Assembly (NCBI GenBank): GCA_004557855.1
Contig: SFFJ01000001.1
Location: 76,709 to 140,708, forward strand
Direction of reading: 5' to 3'
From: Oscillospiraceae bacterium
Lineage (GTDB): Bacteria; Bacillota; Clostridia; Oscillospirales; Ruminococcaceae
Length of the DNA stretch: 64,000 nt
The notes beneath the pieces are model-generated. The model ran no database searches, had not been told where the DNA came from, and saw nothing but the letters and a program-made list of their open reading frames with translations. Position numbers and translations under genes: made by a program. Shown one piece after another: positions 33,950 through 42,837 of this stretch (position 1 is the first letter of the stretch; every line of letters begins with the position of its first letter).

Positions 33950-35206
33950 TTACTCTTTGAACTCGTAGTCCTTGCCGGGCAGGATAGCATTCAGGATGAT
34001 GCCGAATACTGCAGCGCAGGCCAGGCCGCCGAACTGAACACCACCGACATGGATCGGATAGGTGTTGAAGCCCAGACCGGATACCATGATGATAGCAGCG
34101 ACCAGAACGTTACGCATGTTAACGAAGTCAACCTGGTTCTCAACGATGGTACGGATACCGGTAGCAGCGATCATGCCGTACAGAACGAAGGAGATACCGC
34201 CGATAACAGCAGTGGGGATGGAGTTGATGACTGCCTCAAACTTGGGAGACAGGGAGAGGATGATAGCCATGACAGCAGCAATACGCATTACGAAGGGGTC
34301 GAATACGCGGGTCAGGGCTACTACGCCGGTGTTCTCGGAGTAGGTGGTGTTGGCAGGGCCGCCGAGCAGACCGGCCAGGGAGGTACCGATACCGTCGCCC
34401 AGCAGGGTGCGGGTCAGACCGGGATCAGCGATGTAGTTCTTGCCGGTGGTAGCGCCGATAGCCATAACGTCACCAACGTGCTCAACCATTGCAGCAACGG
34501 CAACAGCAAGACCGGCAACGATGCAGTCAGCATTGAACTTGGGCAGATGGAAGTTGGGAAGACCAAACCAGCCAGCAGCGCTGACACCATCGAAGGAAAC
34601 AGCGCCCATGATGATGGCAACGATGTAGGAAACGATCAGGGAGATCAGAACGGGGATGATCTTGATCATGCCCTTGCCCCAGGTATTGCAGATGATGATC
34701 ACGAGGATCGGAACAATACCGAGAACCCAGTTGGTGAACAGGTTATTAACTGCGGAAGCAGCCAGGTTAATACCGATGAGGATGATCAGCGGGCCGCACA
34801 CAACGGGCGGGAACAGCTTCATAACTCTCTTGGTACCCAGAACCTTGATCAGGATAGCGAGAATTACATACAGACCGCCGGCAGCAACTACGCCGCCGGT
34901 AGCATACTCTTTGCCGTACTGGGGGATAATAGCACCATACATGCCCAGGAAAGCAAAGGAGGAACCCAGGAATACGGGAACCTTGCCCTTGGTGATGAAG
35001 TGGAACCACAGGGTAGCAACACCAGCGCAGAACAGGGTAACAGAAGCGGACAGACCGACGATACCCTCGCCATAGCTGTTGGTCAGAACGGGAACCAGAA
35101 TGGTGGCGCCGAACATGGCGAAGCACTGCTGCAGGCCCATGATAATGGACTTGCCCCAGCCGAGTTCCTTACGAGCATCATAAATGCCGGTAATTTTAGT
35201 ACTCAT
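33950..35206 (-). CDS. NCS2 family nucleobase permease, uracil (UraA)-like
   Basis: A 418-residue membrane protein with about 14 segments, importing a nucleobase with protons. The family-defining motif near residue 285 reads GGPANTTYSENTGVVALTRV. The glutamate, the ANTTY prefix and the terminal TR match uracil permeases such as UraA, whereas xanthine permeases have QN and TG here; this is family knowledge applied by eye. The start at 35206 has AGGAGG upstream, so longer readings are leader sequence. It sits next to the hydroxylase operon and has its own promoter and a structured leader. Codon use resembles highly expressed genes. Confidence 0.85.
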   Translation of the reverse strand: MSTKITGIYDARKELGWGKSIIMGLQQCFAMFGATILVPVLTNSYGEGIVGLSASVTLFCAGVATLWFHFITKGKVPVFLGSSFAFLGMYGAIIPQYGKEYATGGVVAAGGLYVILAILIKVLGTKRVMKLFPPVVCGPLIILIGINLAASAVNNLFTNWVLGIVPILVIIICNTWGKGMIKIIPVLISLIVSYIVAIIMGAVSFDGVSAAGWFGLPNFHLPKFNADCIVAGLAVAVAAMVEHVGDVMAIGATTGKNYIADPGLTRTLLGDGIGTSLAGLLGGPANTTYSENTGVVALTRVFDPFVMRIAAVMAIILSLSPKFEAVINSIPTAVIGGISFVLYGMIAATGIRTIVENQVDFVNMRNVLVAAIIMVSGLGFNTYPIHVGGVQFGGLACAAVFGIILNAILPGKDYEFKE

Positions 35207-35346
35207 TAAATTTGCCTCCTCAATGATTTGGATTCTCCATTTCTCTTGGTCTACATAACCAAATGCTGTTGATTGGATGCATCGGCCTATGTACGTTTCG
35301 ATGCAAGCTTTTCGGGGGAACCCCCGGAAAGTCTCCACTCACCAGC
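35207..35346 (-). promoter_or_regulatory. Structured 5' leader of the permease with complementary hairpin loops (candidate riboswitch)
   Basis: Three hairpins in order: 35331-35308 (CGGGGG/CCCCCG core); 35305-35278 (TGCATCG/CGATGCA, 14-nt loop containing TACATA); 35265-35238 (TTGGT/ACCAA, extended by CATTT/AAATG, 7-nt loop containing TATGTA). The second and third loops are perfectly complementary over 6 nt, allowing a kissing interaction. The ribosome site follows the last hairpin. It does not match the purine riboswitch core or a PyrR site that I can recognise. Confidence 0.55.
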
Positions 35347-35352
35347 ACCATA

Positions 35353-35381
35353 ATTATACCTTGTGTTCATAAAAAATTCAA
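35353..35381 (-). promoter_or_regulatory. Promoter of the permease
   Basis: TTGAAT (35381-35376), 17-nt spacer, TATAAT (35358-35353). Same hexamers and spacing as the xdh promoter. The rest of the gap 35382-35661 contains only a small TTGGGGA/TCCCCAA hairpin (35452-35468) and no gene I can support. Confidence 0.8.
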
Positions 35382-35661
35382 TCTCTTGCCCCCACTTTTC
35401 CCGATTTTAACAATTTACAGTTTTTTATATTGTGCATTTTGCTACCCGCCGTTGGGGAGTTTCCCCAATGTTTTACCCGGATCGGCATCATATGTTTGGA
35501 TTGTTATAACTATATTACATGCGTGATATGTAAGTATTGCACTAAAAACATGTCGTGTTTTCTCACTTTTTGCGCCCTTTGCAGCAAATCTACACCCGGC
35601 AAGGAGGCAAAACAGGCAAATCCAGGGTGTAAAGATTTTGTTAATACACCACAAGGATACA

Positions 35662-35696
35662 GAAAACAGGCACCCGCCGCAAGGGGCAGGTGCCTG
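35662..35696 (-). terminator. Terminator after the xdh operon
   Basis: CAGGCACC/GGTGCCTG hairpin followed on the minus strand by TTTTCT, about 30 nt past the last xdh stop. Confidence 0.75.
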
Positions 35697-35727
35697 CATT
35701 TTCATTAGGGATGTGCCAAAGGAAGAA

Positions 35728-38079
35728 TTACTTTTTCTCGGCGGCAGCCTTCTCCTGCAGTGCCTTCAGCATCCGCTCGGGAGTGATGGGCATCTCGGTG
35801 AAGCGGCAGCCGGTCGCGTTGTAGATCGCGTTGGCGATGGCGGGGGCGCCGGGAACCATTGCAGGCTCGCCGATACCACGGGCGCCATAGGGGCCGGTCT
35901 CCTCGGGATGCTCAACGCCCATGGCGATGAAGGTCTCGGGAGCGTTATCGATGGTGGGGATCTTGTAGTCCACGAAGGACTTATTGAGAACCTTACCATC
36001 CTTGAGCTTCAGCTCCTCGTACAGTACGGTACCCAAGGCCTGCATCATACCGCCCTCTACCTGGGCCTTATACAGCTCGGGGTTGACGATGTGACCGGGG
36101 TCGCAGCTCTCTACCATCTTCTTCACTTCAATAACGCCGGTCTCGGTATCGATCTCAACCTCGGCGCCGGCAGCAGCGGTGGTCCAGAAGGCTGCGGGCT
36201 TGGGAGAATAACCGGTAGCGGGATCGTAGTTGATGTTATTGGGCAGGGTGAAGGTACCCACACCGATGGCGGGGCCGCCGTAACCGGAACCGTCCTCAAA
36301 TGCCAGACCCAGTGCCAGATCGGACATGGGCATACGGCTTTCGGGATGGTTGCGGTTGATGATCCAGCCGTCCTCGAGGTACAGCTCACGCTTGATGTAG
36401 CCCAGCTTGATCTGTGCGAGATCCAGAAGCTTTTCCTTCAGGTCCTCGGCAGCCAGCTTGATGGCGTTACCGGCGCAGTAGGTGATACGGGAGGCAACGG
36501 TCTGCCACTCGTAGGGGGTATGGTCGGTATCACCGGTACGGATGGTGAACTTGGAGGGATCGCAGCACAGAACCTCGGCGGCGATCTGGGTCAGAGCAGT
36601 ATCGGAGCCCTGGCCGATATCATGACCGGAGGTCATCAGGAAGAAGGTGCCGTCCTCATTCATACGAATGATGGCAGCGGAGCCTGCGTTGGTGGGCTGG
36701 GAAGGAGATTTCCAGCCGCCGGCAATACCCTTACCGCGGACCTTGTGAGGACCGGAGGGAGCATCGCAGGGCTTATCGTACTCGATCGCCTCGGCGACCT
36801 GATCCAGAGCCTCGAGGAAGCCGCAGGACTTCATGATCTCGCCGGTACCGGTGGACTTGCCGGGGGCCAGACCGTTGACACGGCGGATCTCGATGGGATC
36901 CATGCCGATCTCCTTGGCTACTTCATCGATGTTCTGCTCGATACCGAAGTGGATCTCGCACATACCGAAACCACGGTAGGGGCCGCCTACGGGGTTGTTG
37001 GTGTAAACGCAGTAAGCGTCGGTCTTAACGTTGTCGAACTCATAAGGGCCGGTGGAAGCAAAGCCGGAGGCCTTAACGATGTTTACGCCGTACTCGGTGT
37101 AGGCGCCGCCATCCCAGTAGAAGTCGTTCTGAACCGCCAGGAACTTACCGTCGCTCTTGCGAACTGCGGTCTTGATCTTGGTGTACAGACCCTGACGAAC
37201 GTAGGAATTGACGAACTCTTCCTCACGGGTGTATTCCATCATAACGGGACGACCCTTGCAGTGCATGGCCAGAGGAATGATGATACCCTCGATGGTGGTA
37301 CCGGCCTTGGCGCCGAAGCCGCCGCCCACGTAGGGGGAGATGATGCGCATCTTGTTCAGCGGGATATCAAAGGTGGCGGAAAGGGCCTGACGAACCGCGT
37401 AAGGAGACTGGCAGGAAGCCCAAACGGTGCACTTGCCGTCCGGCTCGTACTGGGCTACCGCGATGTGGTTCTCGATGGGGGTATGCTGAACATGGGGTAC
37501 ATGGTACTCATGCTCGGTGATGTAATACTCATCGGGATGCTCTTCGGCATACTTGAAGGCAGCATCGGCATCGCCCTTACGGATGATGTGATGGTGAGAG
37601 ATATTGGTATGCGCCTGGGGATGGAAGATGGGTACTACTTTATAAGTATGCAGCTCGGGGTGGATGAGGACGGCGTCCTTGGCCATACCCTCCATGGGGT
37701 TGTTGATGACGGGCAGCGGCTCGTACTCAACCTTGACCAGCTCGCAGGCGGCCTCGGCGATCTCCGGGGTCTCGGCTGCAACGGCAACAACGGGCTCACC
37801 GCAGAACTTAACGGTATTGACTGCCAGGAAGTTTTTATCCTCCAGGTACAGACCGCCGCGCTTGGTGTAGTAGTCGCCGGTGATTACATCATGTACGCCC
37901 TTGAGCGCCTTGGCAGCGGAAACATCGATGCTGACGATCTTGGCATGGGCATAGGGGCTCTTTACACACTTGGCATACAGCATGCGGGGCCATTTCATAT
38001 CGCCAACGTATTTGGCAGCGCCGGTAACCTTCTTAACGCCGTCTACACGCGGAACACTTACGCCAATATATTTACTCAT
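35728..38079 (-). CDS. XDH-family molybdenum hydroxylase, molybdopterin-binding large subunit
   Basis: A 783-residue catalytic subunit of the xanthine dehydrogenase/aldehyde oxidase family. It has the N-terminal ab-hammerhead domain (about 15-125), then GGGFGAKAG (about 268) and QGSDTALTQ (about 510) of the cofactor-binding domains, and the catalytic glutamate in ARGIGEPAMVPG (about residue 735). It hydroxylates a ring carbon with water. Adjacent selD/yqeB/yqeC/mocA genes mark it as selenium-dependent. The substrate is not fixed by sequence: xanthine, another purine, or uracil are candidates. Its start overlaps the FeS subunit stop (TAATG). The usual xdhABC letters are not assigned because of substrate doubt. 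Confidence 0.92.
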   Translation of the reverse strand: MSKYIGVSVPRVDGVKKVTGAAKYVGDMKWPRMLYAKCVKSPYAHAKIVSIDVSAAKALKGVHDVITGDYYTKRGGLYLEDKNFLAVNTVKFCGEPVVAVAAETPEIAEAACELVKVEYEPLPVINNPMEGMAKDAVLIHPELHTYKVVPIFHPQAHTNISHHHIIRKGDADAAFKYAEEHPDEYYITEHEYHVPHVQHTPIENHIAVAQYEPDGKCTVWASCQSPYAVRQALSATFDIPLNKMRIISPYVGGGFGAKAGTTIEGIIIPLAMHCKGRPVMMEYTREEEFVNSYVRQGLYTKIKTAVRKSDGKFLAVQNDFYWDGGAYTEYGVNIVKASGFASTGPYEFDNVKTDAYCVYTNNPVGGPYRGFGMCEIHFGIEQNIDEVAKEIGMDPIEIRRVNGLAPGKSTGTGEIMKSCGFLEALDQVAEAIEYDKPCDAPSGPHKVRGKGIAGGWKSPSQPTNAGSAAIIRMNEDGTFFLMTSGHDIGQGSDTALTQIAAEVLCCDPSKFTIRTGDTDHTPYEWQTVASRITYCAGNAIKLAAEDLKEKLLDLAQIKLGYIKRELYLEDGWIINRNHPESRMPMSDLALGLAFEDGSGYGGPAIGVGTFTLPNNINYDPATGYSPKPAAFWTTAAAGAEVEIDTETGVIEVKKMVESCDPGHIVNPELYKAQVEGGMMQALGTVLYEELKLKDGKVLNKSFVDYKIPTIDNAPETFIAMGVEHPEETGPYGARGIGEPAMVPGAPAIANAIYNATGCRFTEMPITPERMLKALQEKAAAEKK

Positions 38080-38564
38080 TATTTGGCACCTCCATTCATG
38101 CGCTCGGCAGCGTCCTCGATCGCCTCAATAATTCTCTTGTAGCCGGTGCAGCGGCACAGGTTACCGGACATATAATGGGTGATCTCCTCACGGGTGGGAT
38201 GGGGATTTTCACGCAGCAGGGCGGTAGCGGAAACAATAAAGCCGGGCGTGCAGTAACCGCACTGCAGGGCAGCATGGTCAATAAAGGACTGCTGGATGGG
38301 AGACAGGTTGCCCTTCTCATCCGCAAAGCCCTCAACGGTCTCGAAGTGCTTGCCGTCCATCTCGGGGGCCAGCATCAGGCAGCCGTTGATCAGTACGCCG
38401 TCAACGATCATGGCGCAGGCACCGCACTCACCGGCGCCGCAGCCTTCCTTTGCGCCGGTCAGGTCCAGCATATCGCGGATGATGTTCAGCGCGGTTTTAT
38501 TGGCGGGAACGTCCAGCTCGTATTCCTCGCCGTTTACAAAGAAATCAACATGATAGGTTTTCAT
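38079..38564 (-). CDS. XDH-family [2Fe-2S] subunit
   Basis: A 161-residue small subunit carrying two [2Fe-2S] clusters. The plant-type ferredoxin cysteines are in EGCGAGECGACA (about residues 42-53) with a fourth further on, and the second domain has QCGYCTPG and LCRCTGY (about 101 and 138). It passes electrons from the molybdenum site to FAD. The start at 38564 (MKTYHVDFF) is chosen on family length; a TTG at 38588 overlapping the upstream stop is an alternative. Confidence 0.95.
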   Translation of the reverse strand: MKTYHVDFFVNGEEYELDVPANKTALNIIRDMLDLTGAKEGCGAGECGACAMIVDGVLINGCLMLAPEMDGKHFETVEGFADEKGNLSPIQQSFIDHAALQCGYCTPGFIVSATALLRENPHPTREEITHYMSGNLCRCTGYKRIIEAIEDAAERMNGGAK

Positions 38565-38584
38565 TATTTCGGCACGCTCCTTTC

Positions 38585-39463
38585 TCAAACAGAAAGCTCG
38601 GCCAGGCTTCTGCGTACGGCAACCTTAACAAGGCTTACACGATACTCGGCGGAAGCACGGACGTCGCTGATGGGAGAAACCTCGGTGCCGGCCAGCTCAG
38701 CAGCCTCGCCGATGAGCTCGGGAGTCAGCTTCTTGCCTTTCAGCAGGGCTTCGGTCTTGGGCAGACGGATGGGGGTAGGAGCGCAGGAGCCGATGGCTAC
38801 ACGGTACTCATCATTGAACTTACCGACGGTAGCGCAAACGGTAGAAAGGTCTACCTCCTTGCGGCGGTCAAACTTGGTGAATACAGCCTTCTGACCCTCA
38901 ACATAGGGGATCTTGAGGCCGATGGCCATTTCGCCGGGCTTGAGGCCGACCTTACGCACGAAGATGAAGAACGCGCCGCGGGCGATTCTTTCTTCCTGGC
39001 TTTCACCGGCCCAGCTTACCAGCGAAACCTCACGCTGACCCTCGGGGCCCACTACGACCAGCTTGGCATCGCAGGCAACGAGAGGAGTGACGGTATCCGC
39101 CAGAGGAGAGGCGTTGATGACATTGCCGACACTGGTGGCACGGCCGCGTACCAGCTGGGAACCCAGAACGGAAGCTGCCTGGGCATAGAAAGGATAGTTC
39201 TCCTTTACGATCTCACTCTCGGAGATCTCCTTGCAGGTAACGCATGCACCAATGTACAGGCCGTCCTTCTTGGAGAAAGTGATGTCCTTCAAGCCGGGAA
39301 TACGCTTGATGTCGATCACGGCTTCCGGGTTGATGAGACGCTCGCGCAGACGAATCATTACGTCGGTGCCACCATTCAGGATGGTGTACTTGCCTTCGTA
39401 CTCCTTCATCAGTTCAAGAGCTTCTTCCACAGAACCCGGAGCGAAATAGTTAAATTCCTTCAA
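38585..39463 (-). CDS. XDH-family FAD-binding subunit
   Basis: A 292-residue subunit with the FAD motif GGTDVMIRLRE near residue 31 and RATSVGNVINASPLADT near residue 104, followed by the CO-dehydrogenase flavoprotein C-terminal domain. It oxidises the reduced clusters and passes electrons onward. Start choice: the AAGGAG at 39477-39472 overlaps a GTG at 39472, so that codon cannot be used; the TTG at 39463 is eight nt downstream and gives MKEFNYFAPGS. First gene of the hydroxylase operon. Confidence 0.92.
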   Translation of the reverse strand: MKEFNYFAPGSVEEALELMKEYEGKYTILNGGTDVMIRLRERLINPEAVIDIKRIPGLKDITFSKKDGLYIGACVTCKEISESEIVKENYPFYAQAASVLGSQLVRGRATSVGNVINASPLADTVTPLVACDAKLVVVGPEGQREVSLVSWAGESQEERIARGAFFIFVRKVGLKPGEMAIGLKIPYVEGQKAVFTKFDRRKEVDLSTVCATVGKFNDEYRVAIGSCAPTPIRLPKTEALLKGKKLTPELIGEAAELAGTEVSPISDVRASAEYRVSLVKVAVRRSLAELSV

Positions 39464-39519
39464 TGTAAGCACTCCTTTTTGATTGGTTTTATGCAGAGTA
39501 ACACTTATACAGCATCTAT

Positions 39520-39548
39520 ATTATAGTATTGAGGGCCTGTCAATTCAA
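39520..39548 (-). promoter_or_regulatory. Promoter of the hydroxylase operon
   Basis: TTGAAT (39548-39543), 17-nt spacer, TATAAT (39525-39520). Confidence 0.8.
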
Positions 39549-39851
39549 TTCCTTTTGATCGATTTTGATATTCTGCCTAAAACCGACCCTGCAATTTGTG
39601 AAAATTGGAATATACCCCCTTGTAAATACTTCACAACAAAAATGAAAACCGCCCGTGATTTTTGGGAGAACGCCGTTCGACAGGTTTCGTTTATTTTTGC
39701 TATGATAAACGAAAAAGCGGTTATGTGCTTGGTGATATATACTAATGCATGTTAAATTATTAACCCACTTTTGTTGCAGAAATAACTATTTTCTATGGAA
39801 TTTCACCAAAAATTTTGTCGGTTTATTGGCGGTCAAAAAAGGCTTCCGGCA

Positions 39852-39880
39852 TTTACTTTTATTTCGCTTTCCTTTATAAT
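39852..39880 (+). promoter_or_regulatory. Promoter of the CoA-transferase/carboxyltransferase operon
   Basis: TTTACT, 17-nt spacer, perfect TATAAT. The 560-bp divergent gap 39464-40024 holds this, the xdh promoter and the leader; the AT-rich middle (39550-39850) shows no gene. Confidence 0.7.
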
Positions 39881-39886
39881 GTAAAC

Positions 39887-40024
39887 TAACAACAAATAGA
39901 GTGGGCCTGCTGCGCCGATTTTTACGGGTCGGATGCCGACCGCTTTATTTGCCTTTGGTGCGCCGCATGGCACTGCTGCTGCCGCCGTGGCGCCCACCTA
40001 CATTATTTCGGGAGGTCATTTTTT
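39887..40024 (+). promoter_or_regulatory. Structured 5' leader of the CoA-transferase gene
   Basis: About 138 nt of GC-rich leader. Hairpin GGTCGG/CCGACC (39927-39941, loop ATG). A long-range stem GTGGGC (39901-39906) with GCCCAC (39992-39997) competes with GGTGCGCC (39957-39964) pairing to the same 3' strand (39989-39998). The ribosome site GGGAGG follows at 40010-40015. It could be a regulatory switch. Confidence 0.45.
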
Positions 40025-41215
40025 ATGTCTAAAAAACCTTTGGAGGGCATCCGTGTATTGGATTTCACCAATGCGCTGGCAGGCCCCTACTGCTCCATGA
40101 TGCTCGGCAATATGGGTGCCGAGGTCATCAAGGTGGAAAAGCCCGGTACCGGCGATGACGCCCGCGGCTACGGCCCCTTCGTCAATGGCCAGAGCGGCTA
40201 TTTCGTCAGCGTCAACCACGGCAAGAAGAGCGTCGTCTGCAACACCAAGGACCCCGAGGGCGTCGAGATGTTCAAGGACCTGGTAAAGCACGTGGACATC
40301 GTGGTGGAGAACCTGAAGGCCGGCGCCATGAACCGTATGGGTCTGGGCTACGAGGAGCTGAAGAAAGTAAACCCCAAGCTCATCTATGTTGCCATTTCCG
40401 GCTTTGGCCAGACCGGCCCCTATGCCCCCCGCCCCGCCTATGATATGGTCGTGCAGGCCATGGGCGGCGTCATGAGCATCACCGGCGAGCCCGGCGGCAA
40501 GCCTGTCCGCGTCGGTGCTTCCATCGGCGATATCATTGCCGGTATCTTCGGTGCCTTCGGTGCCGTTACCGCCCTGTATAAGCGCGCCATCACCGGCGAG
40601 GGCGATATGGTCGATGTCGGTATGCTGGACTGCCAGCTGGCCATCCTGGAAAACGCCATCATCAAGTATTCCGCTACCGGTGTCGTGGCCGGCCCCATGG
40701 GCGCCGTTCATCCCACCGTTACCCCCTTCCAGGCCTTCGAGACCAAGGACAGCTATGTGATCGCCGCCTGCGGCAATAACCGCCTGTACGCTGCCTTCTG
40801 CAATGCGCTGGGCTGCCCCGAGCTGATCGATGATCCCCGCTTCGACACCAATATGCACCGCAACCAGAACCTCAAGCTCATCGGCGACCTGCTGACCGAA
40901 AAGACCCGCACCAAGACCACCGCCGAGTGGCTGAAGATCCTGGAGGAGGCCGGTGTTCCCTCCACCGCCATCAATACCGTGGATAAGCTGTTCACCGATC
41001 CGCAGGTTGCCGCCCGCAATATGCTCATCGATATCGACCAGCCCGGTATGGGTAAGGTCAAGATCGCCGGCAACCCCGTCAAGATGGCTTCCGTAGAGGC
41101 TGACGCCGATCATCATCCGGCCCCCGCACTGGGCAACGCCACCCGCGATGTACTGGTGAATATGCTGGGCTGGGATGAGGAGAAGGCCGACGGCTACGTT
41201 GAGAAGTTCCACTGA
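40025..41215 (+). CDS. CaiB/BaiF family (class III) CoA-transferase
   Basis: A 396-residue class III CoA-transferase. Asp169 in VRVGASIGDIIAGI is the position of the catalytic aspartate of formyl-CoA transferase, and the N-terminal GIRVLDFTNALAGPYCSMMLG is a family hallmark. Such enzymes move CoA between carboxylic acids. Followed 78 nt later by a biotin-dependent carboxyltransferase, it probably activates an acid whose CoA ester is then decarboxylated or transcarboxylated. Malonate is a suggestion from context, not from sequence. Codon use is strongly biased. Confidence 0.9.
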   Translation: MSKKPLEGIRVLDFTNALAGPYCSMMLGNMGAEVIKVEKPGTGDDARGYGPFVNGQSGYFVSVNHGKKSVVCNTKDPEGVEMFKDLVKHVDIVVENLKAGAMNRMGLGYEELKKVNPKLIYVAISGFGQTGPYAPRPAYDMVVQAMGGVMSITGEPGGKPVRVGASIGDIIAGIFGAFGAVTALYKRAITGEGDMVDVGMLDCQLAILENAIIKYSATGVVAGPMGAVHPTVTPFQAFETKDSYVIAACGNNRLYAAFCNALGCPELIDDPRFDTNMHRNQNLKLIGDLLTEKTRTKTTAEWLKILEEAGVPSTAINTVDKLFTDPQVAARNMLIDIDQPGMGKVKIAGNPVKMASVEADADHHPAPALGNATRDVLVNMLGWDEEKADGYVEKFH

Positions 41216-41293
41216 TTTTTGTGCAAGATCCGTCAGCCGGGAGGTCCCCCGGCCGGCGGTAACCCATATACTCTTTGAAAGAAGGATAATACT

Positions 41294-42817
41294 ATGACCA
41301 AACTTGAAGACCTGATTGAACGCAGAGGTTCAATCGCTCTCGGTGGCGGCCAGGCACGGATCGACAAGCAGCACGAGCAGGGCAAAATGACCGCTCGCGA
41401 GCGCCTGGAGACCCTGTTTGATCCCAACACCTTCGTTGAGATCGACGCCTTCGTTGTCCACCGCTGCTACTATTTTGGCCAGGAAAAACAGCACTTCCCC
41501 GGTGATGGTGTTGTTGGCGGCTACGGCAAGGTAGACGGCCGCATCGTCTACGCTTACGCCCAGGATTTCACCGTCGTCGGCGGCTCCATGGGTGAGGTTC
41601 AGGCCAATAAGATCTGCAAGATCCTCGAAAACGCCCGCAAGGTCGGCGCGCCCGTGGTCGGCATGAACGACTCCGGCGGCGCCCGTATCCAGGAGGGTCT
41701 GGACGGTCTGGAAGGCTACGGCAAGATCTTCTTCCGCAATACCGCCGCTTCCGGTGTTGTTCCGCAGATCACCGCCATCATGGGCCCCTGCGCCGGCGGC
41801 GCTGTTTATTCCCCCGCCCTTACCGATTTCATCTTCCAGGTGAATAAGACCAGTAAGATGTTCATCACCGGCCCCGATGTTATCAAATCCGTGACCGGCG
41901 AGCAGATCGACTCCGAGAAGCTGGGCGGCGCCATGACCCACAACCGCATCAGCGGCGTGGCGCACTTCATGGCCTCCGATGATACCGACTGCATCAACCA
42001 GATCCGCCGTCTTTTGAGCTATCTGCCCTCCAACTACCGCGATGCCGCCCCCACCATCTTCAACGGGGACGACCCCAACCGCATCGCCGACCAGCTGGAT
42101 ACCATCATCCCCGATAACCCCAACAAGGCTTATGATATGTACGATGTCATCAAGGCCATCACCGATGGCGGCGAGTACATGGACTACATGGGGATGTATG
42201 CGCCCAATATGATCACCTGCTTTGCCCGCTTTAACGGCCGCTCCGTCGGTATCATCGCCAACCAGCCCAAGGCCATGGCCGGCTGCATGGATATCAACTG
42301 CTCCGATAAGGCTGCCCGCTTTATCCGCACCTGCGATGCCTTCGGTATTCCGCTGCTTACGCTGGTGGATGTTCCCGGCTTCCTGCCCGGTTCCACCCAG
42401 GAGCACGGCGGTATCATCCGTCACGGCGCCAAGGTCATCTATGCCTACTGCGAAGCCACCGTTCCGAAGGTCACCATGATCCTGCGTAAGGCCTACGGCG
42501 GCGCTTACCTGGCCATGTGCTGCAAGGATCTGGGCTCCGATATCGTTTACGCCTGGCCCACCGCCGAGATCGCCGTAATGGGCGCCGAGGGTGCTGCCAA
42601 TATCATCTTCCGCAAGGCCACCCCCGAGGAGCGCGCCGAGCTGATCGAGGAGTACAAGCACGAGTTCAATAACCCCTACAAGGCTGCCGAGCGCGGCATG
42701 GTGGATGATGTCATCATCCCCTCCACCTCCCGTCAGATGATCATCGCTGCCATGGAGATGCTCGATGGCAAGGTCGTGGAAGCTCCCAGAAAGAAACACG
42801 GCAATGTTCCGCTCTGA
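41294..42817 (+). CDS. Acyl-CoA carboxyltransferase subunit (PccB/MmdA type)
   Basis: A 507-residue biotin-dependent carboxyltransferase with two crotonase-fold halves. The acyl-CoA site segment GGSMGEVQANKI and NDSGGARIQEGLDGLEGY (about 116-133) lie in the N half, and VDVPGFLPGSTQEHGGIIRHGAK and AYGGAYLAMCCKDLGSD in the C half form the biotin side. Length and motifs match methylmalonyl-CoA decarboxylase alpha and propionyl-CoA carboxylase beta. With OadG-like and biotin-carrier genes downstream it forms a decarboxylase or transcarboxylase core. No biotin carboxylase and no membrane beta subunit are in the window. Confidence 0.93.
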   Translation: MTKLEDLIERRGSIALGGGQARIDKQHEQGKMTARERLETLFDPNTFVEIDAFVVHRCYYFGQEKQHFPGDGVVGGYGKVDGRIVYAYAQDFTVVGGSMGEVQANKICKILENARKVGAPVVGMNDSGGARIQEGLDGLEGYGKIFFRNTAASGVVPQITAIMGPCAGGAVYSPALTDFIFQVNKTSKMFITGPDVIKSVTGEQIDSEKLGGAMTHNRISGVAHFMASDDTDCINQIRRLLSYLPSNYRDAAPTIFNGDDPNRIADQLDTIIPDNPNKAYDMYDVIKAITDGGEYMDYMGMYAPNMITCFARFNGRSVGIIANQPKAMAGCMDINCSDKAARFIRTCDAFGIPLLTLVDVPGFLPGSTQEHGGIIRHGAKVIYAYCEATVPKVTMILRKAYGGAYLAMCCKDLGSDIVYAWPTAEIAVMGAEGAANIIFRKATPEERAELIEEYKHEFNNPYKAAERGMVDDVIIPSTSRQMIIAAMEMLDGKVVEAPRKKHGNVPL

Positions 42818-42837
42818 TAAAAAGGAGCGTGAATAAT

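Noticed and set aside
35207..35338. Longer N-terminus of the permease from an upstream start
   Set aside because: An AGGAGG site is positioned for the start at 35206, the protein there begins like other NCS2 permeases, and the upstream codons lie inside the structured leader.
35207..35346. Classical purine (guanine/adenine) riboswitch upstream of the permease
   Set aside because: The conserved junction bases and enclosing P1 stem are not present; only the loop-loop complementarity resembles that class.
39464..39472. GTG at 39472 as start of the FAD subunit
   Set aside because: The codon overlaps the ribosome-binding site; the TTG at 39463 has correct spacing.
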